The position numbers were made by a program, and so were the translations under genes. A DNA stretch of 64,000 nt from positions 186,001 through 250,000 of the forward strand of contig NZ_JAGSPI010000002.1 of NCBI RefSeq assembly GCF_020381325.1, read 5' to 3'. The notes beneath the pieces were generated by a model, which saw only the letters and a list, made by a program, of their open reading frames with translations, was not told the DNA's origin and searched no databases. Source of the stretch: Providencia vermicola. Lineage in GTDB: Bacteria > Pseudomonadota > Gammaproteobacteria > Enterobacterales > Enterobacteriaceae. This document shows, piece by piece, positions 58,974-64,000 of the stretch; positions within the stretch are counted from its first letter, which is position 1, and each line of letters starts with the position of its first letter.

Positions 58974-59012
58974 AGAAAACGCCTCTTACGCACAAATGCA
59001 CGTAGAGGCGCT
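58974..59012 (-). terminator. Terminator between mlaB and ibaG
   Basis: On the minus strand GCGCCTCTaCGTG and GCGTAAGAGGCG pair, followed by TTTTCTTT. It separates the mla operon from ibaG-murA. Confidence 0.75.
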
Positions 59013-59051
59013 TATTTTTACATAACTTGACTAAATTTAAGACTCATCGCC

Positions 59052-59342
59052 TTAATCCAGAATGATGCTTTTCACTCCATATAACTCAATAAGTGTATTC
59101 AAGTTATCACTGGCCCCAATAATATTCAGAGGCTGTTTTTTAGCTTGAAACTCCCCTTTTAAGCGAACTAACATAGCAAGCCCCGTTGAATCTACATGGG
59201 TTAAGCCAGAAACATCTATTTTCTCAATATGTTCCAGCTGTGGGGACTTTTTGTCCCAAAACGACATCAATGAGTCACGGTCTAATGACCCCGTCAGATA
59301 CAACGTTGCTTGCGTTTTTTCCCATGCCAATACTTGGCTCAT
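59052..59342 (-). CDS. mlaB: STAS-domain subunit MlaB of the lipid transporter
   Basis: 96 residues, one STAS domain: IEKIDVSGLTHVDSTGLAMLVRL at about 37-59 contains the conserved DST loop. MlaB binds and stabilises the ATPase MlaF in the inner-membrane MlaFEDB complex. It starts one base after the mlaC stop. Confidence 0.95.
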   Translation of the reverse strand: MSQVLAWEKTQATLYLTGSLDRDSLMSFWDKKSPQLEHIEKIDVSGLTHVDSTGLAMLVRLKGEFQAKKQPLNIIGASDNLNTLIELYGVKSIILD

Positions 59343-59343
59343 A

Positions 59344-59973
59344 CTAGTTTTTCTCTTCTAACGTAATTGGGGCTTTTGCACTGATTTCTAACTGTTTTGT
59401 TAAGCCATCAATACCTTGCTTACGTAAAATATCCCCCCACTCGTTTTGCTTGGTGGTGATCATACTTACGCCTTCAGCAATCATGTCATATGCCTGCCAG
59501 TAACCTGTTTTACTGTTTTTACGCCATTGGAAGTCTAAGCGCACTGGAGGACGGCCATTGGTATCAGTTATCGTTACGCGAATGGCAACAATATTTTTAT
59601 CACCAATGGGTTGTTCTGGCGCAATTTGGTAGGTTTGACCATGGTACATCGCCAATGCTTGGCCATAAACCTGCTCAAGGTAATCTTCAAATGCCGCAAA
59701 GTAAGCATCACGTTGTGCGGGCGTTGCGCCTTTATAGTAAGTACCTAAAACGAGTGCACCGGCATATTTAATTTGCACATAAGGCAGTAATTCTTCACGG
59801 ACAATCGTTCTTAGATATTCAGGATCTTGTTTGATTTTAGGCTGTTCAGATTTCAACCGAGTAAAAGTTTTTGCTGCCGCCTCATCCATTAATTTATACG
59901 GATTAGTTTGGTCTACTGCCATCGCAAATGGCGCAATAGCCAACATGGCAACCATCATTAAACGTTTAAACAT
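59344..59973 (-). CDS. mlaC: Periplasmic phospholipid-binding protein MlaC
   Basis: 209 residues (E. coli 211). Signal peptide ending near APFAMA (about 19), Tol-tolerance/Ttg2D domain with [29 protein letters not shown] near 67. MlaC carries phospholipids between the outer-membrane MlaA-porin complex and MlaFEDB. Confidence 0.96.
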   Translation of the reverse strand: MFKRLMMVAMLAIAPFAMAVDQTNPYKLMDEAAAKTFTRLKSEQPKIKQDPEYLRTIVREELLPYVQIKYAGALVLGTYYKGATPAQRDAYFAAFEDYLEQVYGQALAMYHGQTYQIAPEQPIGDKNIVAIRVTITDTNGRPPVRLDFQWRKNSKTGYWQAYDMIAEGVSMITTKQNEWGDILRKQGIDGLTKQLEISAKAPITLEEKN

Positions 59974-60009
59974 AATTCATTCCTTTAACTATTTTGAGGG
60001 AGCTTCACA

Positions 60010-60507
60010 TTACTTAGATGCAGGTTCTGCACCTTGGCTATCGCCACTCTTATACAAGAACTGTCCGATTAAATCTTCTAACACCATAGCGGGTTTAGTA
60101 TCTTCAAGGCGTCCGCCATTTTTCAAAATCGCAATCCCTAACTCTTCATCATCAGGGCCAATATTCATGGCAATATACTGTTCACCCAGTAAACCTGATG
60201 TACGAATGGATAAAGAACTTGAATCTGGAATATTGTCATATTCACTTAATAAGTCGATTTTCACTTCGGGTACATAGTTCTTTTTATCGAGAGTGATACT
60301 GGCAACACGGCCGACAACTACCCCACCGACTTTGATCGGAGAACCTTCTTTCAAGCCACCAATATTTTCAAAAGACGCTGAAATTTGATAGGTAGATTGG
60401 CTACCAATTGATTTCAAATCGGCGACTTTTAAACACAAAAAGATAATTGCGGCAATCGCCAACAACATAAAACAGCCAACCCATATTTCACTTTTTTTAC
60501 TTTGCAT
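60010..60507 (-). CDS. mlaD: MCE-domain subunit MlaD
   Basis: 165 residues: membrane anchor (about 8-28) and one MCE domain (SFENIGGLKEGSPIKVGGVVVGRVASI near 45-71; SGLLGEQYIAMNIG near 107). MlaD hexamers form the lipid channel over MlaE. It is about 18 residues shorter than E. coli MlaD, at the C-terminal tail. Confidence 0.96.
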   Translation of the reverse strand: MQSKKSEIWVGCFMLLAIAAIIFLCLKVADLKSIGSQSTYQISASFENIGGLKEGSPIKVGGVVVGRVASITLDKKNYVPEVKIDLLSEYDNIPDSSSLSIRTSGLLGEQYIAMNIGPDDEELGIAILKNGGRLEDTKPAMVLEDLIGQFLYKSGDSQGAEPASK

Positions 60508-60510
60508 GAC

Positions 60511-61293
60511 TTAGTTCCCAAACATCAGTGCGGTAAGTACGAAATCCAGTCCTAAAACAGACAATGACGCGTGAACAACGGTTCTCGTTGTTGCTTGGCT
60601 GATCCCTTCCGAGGTTGGAATTGCATCATAGCCATTAAACAGTGCGATCCATGTTACGGTGAAAGCAAACACTAAGCTTTTGATAACACAGTTAACCAGA
60701 TCTAATCGCCAGTCGATTGAAGATTGCATTGATGCCCAGAAAAAACCTTCATCAATTCCCTTCCAATCCACACCAACCAATGCACCGCCTAAAATACCGA
60801 CAGCTACAAAAATCAGTGATAACAATGGCATACTAATAAAACCCGCCCAAAAACGCGGCGCAATAACCCGTCTTAATGGGTCAACTGCCATCATTTCTAA
60901 GCTCGAAATCTGTTCCGTGGCTTTCATTAAGCCAATTTCGGCGGTCAACGCCGAACCTGCCCGCCCTGCAAATAACAAGGCCGTCACAACAGGGCCAAGC
61001 TCTCTTAATAAAGAAAGCGCCACCATCATACCAAGGCTAGCTTCTGCACTGAATGTGGTGAGGACAAGATACCCTTGTAGCCCCAGTACCATGCCAATAA
61101 ATAAGCCCGATACGGCCACAATCAATAAAGACTGTACGCCCACAGCATACAGTTGCTTCATCAGAAGTGGCCACTGCTTGCCAAATTCAGGTTTCCCCAA
61201 TAAGGCACGAAACAGCATATACCCTGCTCGACCAAAGGCAGAAAAAATATCAATCCATCGACGTCCGAAGGCTGCTATCGCCTTTATTATCAT
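60511..61293 (-). CDS. mlaE: Permease subunit MlaE
   Basis: 260 residues as in E. coli. Five or six membrane helices; typical MlaE segments [29 protein letters not shown] near 107-135. Two copies form the membrane core of the ABC lipid transporter. Only three bases separate it from mlaD. Confidence 0.97.
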   Translation of the reverse strand: MIIKAIAAFGRRWIDIFSAFGRAGYMLFRALLGKPEFGKQWPLLMKQLYAVGVQSLLIVAVSGLFIGMVLGLQGYLVLTTFSAEASLGMMVALSLLRELGPVVTALLFAGRAGSALTAEIGLMKATEQISSLEMMAVDPLRRVIAPRFWAGFISMPLLSLIFVAVGILGGALVGVDWKGIDEGFFWASMQSSIDWRLDLVNCVIKSLVFAFTVTWIALFNGYDAIPTSEGISQATTRTVVHASLSVLGLDFVLTALMFGN

Positions 61294-61299
61294 CTTATT

Positions 61300-62103
61300 T
61301 TACCCTAATAAATCAGCCAGATAATCATTGGCAGGAAAACGGAACGGCACGGGACCATCAGCGATACCATCAAGAAATTGACGCACTCGAGGGTCTTGAT
61401 TATCACGCAGCTCTTCACCCGTTCCCTGAGCAATAACATGCTGCTGGGCAACAATATATGCATTATCTGCAATGCTCAAGACCTCAGGCACATCGTGAGA
61501 AACCACCACACATGTTACGCCAAGCGCTTGATTCAGCTCATCAATTAATTTAACCAAGACCCCCATAGTAATCGGGTCTTGCCCCACAAAGGGTTCATCA
61601 AACATGATCAAATCAGGGTCAAGGGCAATGGCACGTGCGAGTGCGGCACGGCGAGCCATCCCACCAGAAAGCTCTGATGGCATCAGTTTTGCGGCGCCGC
61701 GTAACCCAACCGCCTCTAATTTCATCATCACTGTCGTGTGAATTAAAGACTCTGGCAGATTTGTGTGTTCTCGCAGCGGAAATGCCACGTTATTGAACAC
61801 ATCCATATCGGTGAACAGCGCCCCTGATTGGAACAGCATGCTCATTTTTTTACGTGATTGATATAACTTGGAACGTGATAGCGACGGAATATTGTCACCA
61901 TCAAACCAAATTTCCCCCTCACTGGGGCGTAATTGCCCACCAATCAAGCGCAGCAATGTGGTTTTACCAATCCCAGATGGCCCCATTATTGCCGTAATTT
62001 TACCACGAGGAACAGTCAGGTTAATATTTTCAAATATTTTCCGATTACCTCGAGTAAAGGACATGTTCCGTACTTCAATTAAGTTGTCTGTCTGTGATTG
62101 CAT
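61300..62103 (-). CDS. mlaF: ATPase subunit MlaF
   Basis: 267 residues: Walker A GPSGIGKTTLL near 41, Q-loop MSMLFQSGALF near 87, ABC signature LSGGMARRAALARA near 144, Walker B DLIMFDEPFVG near 166. The E of Walker B and H-loop His (VVSHDVPEV near 202) are present. First gene of mlaFEDCB, which returns misplaced phospholipids from the outer membrane. Confidence 0.97.
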   Translation of the reverse strand: MQSQTDNLIEVRNMSFTRGNRKIFENINLTVPRGKITAIMGPSGIGKTTLLRLIGGQLRPSEGEIWFDGDNIPSLSRSKLYQSRKKMSMLFQSGALFTDMDVFNNVAFPLREHTNLPESLIHTTVMMKLEAVGLRGAAKLMPSELSGGMARRAALARAIALDPDLIMFDEPFVGQDPITMGVLVKLIDELNQALGVTCVVVSHDVPEVLSIADNAYIVAQQHVIAQGTGEELRDNQDPRVRQFLDGIADGPVPFRFPANDYLADLLG

Positions 62104-62563
62104 TATTAAATAACTCGTTATACATCATGCCTGAATATCATGTTTACCAGCTCAGATATTACCGAAAGATAAACTGAAAATCGTCTAATATCACAACGAA
62201 ATAGAATTTATAGTATTATAGCGCCGAAAATGTGACTTTTAGTGTTACAACTGTGTTTTTGTATAAATAACACCGATTAAAACTAATTTATAGTCAGTAA
62301 TAATTGCCTGCAATAACAGCAGACAGCTCTTAGAATATAACGCTTCATTAACGGTGAGGATACGCGAATTTATCCGCCTATTTTTGGTTCAAGATGCTAA
62401 AGAAAGCAGATTTTACCTCTCCAATTGTACTTTGGATCACTGTAAAATAACAATTAGGTACAAAACTATCATTAAAGATAGCTTAACAGACAAAATACTT
62501 ACTGATACTAAGTATTCGTTATACAATTCATTTTTGCTTATCCGATTCACTTAAAAGCTACGC
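62104..62563. other. Divergent region mlaF / kdsD
   Basis: 460 AT-rich bases between divergent genes. In E. coli yrbG lies between the mla and kds genes; here it is missing and no remnant is seen. A small open frame (62354-62554) has no ribosome site or recognisable product. Confidence 0.55.
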
Positions 62564-63544
62564 ATGGAACGAGAAATGTCAAACTTCGATTTTCAGAAAG
62601 TAGGTAAAGAAGTTCTCCATATCGAACACGAAGGCTTAAAAAACCTAGAACAATATATAAATGCTGACTTTAACCGCGCTTGCCAATTAATTTTTAGCTG
62701 CGAAGGGAAAGTTGTCGTGATGGGAATGGGGAAATCTGGGCACATCGGCCGTAAAATTGCAGCAACGCTAGCCAGTACAGGTACACCCTCCTTTTTTGTT
62801 CACCCAGGGGAAGCTAGCCATGGTGATTTAGGGATGATCACGAATAAAGATGTGGTGCTAGCGATTTCAAACTCTGGGGAATCTGGTGAAATTTTAGCGT
62901 TACTACCTGTTTTAAAACGTATTAAGGTTCCCTTAATCTGCATGACTAACAACCCTGATAGTAATATGGGGAAATATGCAGATGTGCATCTGTGCATTAA
63001 AGTACCACAGGAGGCCTGCCCATTAGGGCTCGCGCCAACGACCAGTACGACTGCAACCTTAGTCATGGGTGATGCCTTAGCTATCGCATTATTGACTGCT
63101 CGTGGATTTACAGCGGATGATTTCGCACTTTCTCACCCAGGCGGCGCACTCGGGCGCAAACTTTTACTCTTAGTTCGTGATTTAATGAATACGGGTGAAG
63201 ATATCCCCCATATTCCTAAAAGCGCGTCTTTGCGGGAAGCTTTAGTCGAGATAACCCGTAAAAAACTGGGTATGACGGTTATCTGTGATGACGATATGAA
63301 TATTGAGGGCATTTTTACAGATGGTGATTTGCGCCGTATCTTTGATATGGGAATTGACCTAAATAACGCGAAAATTGCAGATCTCATGACGCCTGGTGGC
63401 ATTCGGGTTTCACCCAGTATGCTAGCGGTTGAAGCGCTTAATTTAATGCAATCAAAACACGTGACCTCATTATTAGTCGCACAAAACAACAAATTAGTCG
63501 GTGTTTTACACATGCACGATCTGCTCCAAGCAGGTGTTGTATAA
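62564..63544 (+). CDS. kdsD: D-arabinose-5-phosphate isomerase KdsD
   Basis: 326 residues (E. coli 328): SIS domain (VVVMGMGKSGHIGRKIAATLASTGTPSFFVHPGEASHGDLG near 50-90, with the catalytic His) and two CBS domains (about 205-265 and 272-325, IEGIFTDGDLRRIFDMGID). It turns ribulose 5-phosphate into arabinose 5-phosphate for Kdo synthesis. The ATG at 62576 (MSNFDFQKVG) is as likely as the one at 62564. Confidence 0.96.
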   Translation: MEREMSNFDFQKVGKEVLHIEHEGLKNLEQYINADFNRACQLIFSCEGKVVVMGMGKSGHIGRKIAATLASTGTPSFFVHPGEASHGDLGMITNKDVVLAISNSGESGEILALLPVLKRIKVPLICMTNNPDSNMGKYADVHLCIKVPQEACPLGLAPTTSTTATLVMGDALAIALLTARGFTADDFALSHPGGALGRKLLLLVRDLMNTGEDIPHIPKSASLREALVEITRKKLGMTVICDDDMNIEGIFTDGDLRRIFDMGIDLNNAKIADLMTPGGIRVSPSMLAVEALNLMQSKHVTSLLVAQNNKLVGVLHMHDLLQAGVV

Positions 63545-63558
63545 TATAAGGAAATACC

Positions 63559-64000
63559 ATGAGTTCTCAAAAAGTGGATACTTGCTACGGTCCTGTGGCA
63601 ACATCCGTTATCGAAAAAGCCGCTAAAATTAAGCTGCTAATTTGTGATGTTGACGGTGTGATGTCCGATGGCTTGGTATATATGGGCAATAGTGGTGAAG
63701 AGCTCAAAGCTTTTAATGTGCGTGATGGCTATGGTATTCGTTGTCTATTAACGTCCAATATTGACGTCGCCATTATTACAGGCAGAAAAGCGAAACTCCT
63801 TGAAGATAGAGCAAAAACTTTAGGCATTACACATCTTTACCAAGGCCAAAGCGATAAGCTTTTGGCGTATCGCGAACTGTTAGATACACTACAGCTAGCA
63901 GAAGACGAAGTCGCTTATATTGGCGACGACCTTATCGATTGGCCAGTAATGGCTCGAGTTGGGTTATCTGTTGCTGTTGCGGATGCACATCCACTGCTAT
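63559..64000 (+). CDS. kdsC: KDO-8-phosphate phosphatase KdsC, N-terminal part
   Basis: 147 codons, then cut by the window end (E. coli KdsC has 188 residues). HAD nucleophile in LICDVDGVMSDG near residue 32, motif II in AIITGRK near 75, and motif III in IGDDLIDWPVM near 125. It removes phosphate from Kdo-8-phosphate. AAGGAA precedes the ATG; 14 bases follow kdsD. Confidence 0.96.
   Translation, partial: MSSQKVDTCYGPVATSVIEKAAKIKLLICDVDGVMSDGLVYMGNSGEELKAFNVRDGYGIRCLLTSNIDVAIITGRKAKLLEDRAKTLGITHLYQGQSDKLLAYRELLDTLQLAEDEVAYIGDDLIDWPVMARVGLSVAVADAHPLL

Noticed and set aside
60659-61324. 221-codon open frame antisense to mlaE
   Set aside because: A shadow frame opposite a conserved membrane protein gene; low-complexity Thr/Asn/Pro-rich product.
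62354-62554. Small gene upstream of kdsD
   Set aside because: No ribosome site, low-complexity product, and it does not resemble yrbG.

Overview
The window is chromosomal DNA of an enteric gammaproteobacterium of the Morganellaceae, most probably Providencia. This rests on protein resemblance and gene order that match Escherichia coli blocks (fadH, sstT-alx-yqjA-yqjDEK-yqjF-yhaJ-yhaK, rnpB-rsmI-lpoA-yraN-diaA-dolP-mtgA-elbB-arcZ-arcB, sspBA-rpsI-rplM-zapE-zapG-degQ-degS, murA-ibaG-mlaBCDEF-kdsD-kdsC), on the low GC content, and on ERIC repeats of the divergent type seen in this family. The species call is inference; no database was searched.

Layout. Positions 1-9101 hold the end of a nine-gene plus-strand catabolic operon: VOC ring-cleavage-type dioxygenase (cut by the window edge), FAD reductase, MFS importer, cupin, alpha/beta hydrolase, SDR, aspartate-dehydrogenase-like enzyme, aldehyde dehydrogenase and a ThDP enzyme. 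This looks like breakdown of an aromatic compound, with the substrate unknown. A tRNA-Ile (CAT, ileX type) gene follows, then a diaminopentanoate-dehydrogenase-like gene and a GNAT gene. Positions 11615-21603 are core genes, including an alx gene behind a yybP-ykoY (manganese/pH) riboswitch. Positions 21813-29895 hold an accessory operon: a PRD/EIIA regulator, an upstream region full of a repeated TTTCCACTT / AAGTGGAAA motif, a small PRD protein, four proteins of unknown function that look like a transporter, an amidohydrolase, a PLP enzyme of the D-glucosaminate-6-phosphate ammonia-lyase type and a KDGP aldolase.

Positions 30031-50492 are again mostly core genes: yccM, rnpB, rsmI, lpoA, yraN, diaA, dolP, mtgA, elbB, the small RNA arcZ, arcB, a gltD without gltB beside it, sspA/sspB, rpsI/rplM, zapE, zapG, degQ and degS. 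Positions 50536-56628 hold an iron-regulated haem-acquisition island: secreted hemophilin-like haemophore, Slam (type XI) outer-membrane secretion protein, TonB-dependent receptor and a dedicated TonB, behind a Fur box. Positions 57267-64000 are envelope genes: murA, ibaG, mlaBCDEF, kdsD and the start of kdsC.

The most unusual DNA is in the repeats. A 141-bp element occurs twice (138/141 identical, opposite orientation), each time inside an intrinsic terminator whose complete hairpin has been duplicated as the flanking direct repeat (23 bp and 19 bp). ERIC elements occur singly, in a shortened form, as a pair right behind rnpB, and as an exact 122-bp-period tandem array of five full copies plus a partial one between yraN and diaA. 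The degQ upstream region carries a perfect CpxR box and a sigmaE-like promoter, an arrangement known from E. coli degP.
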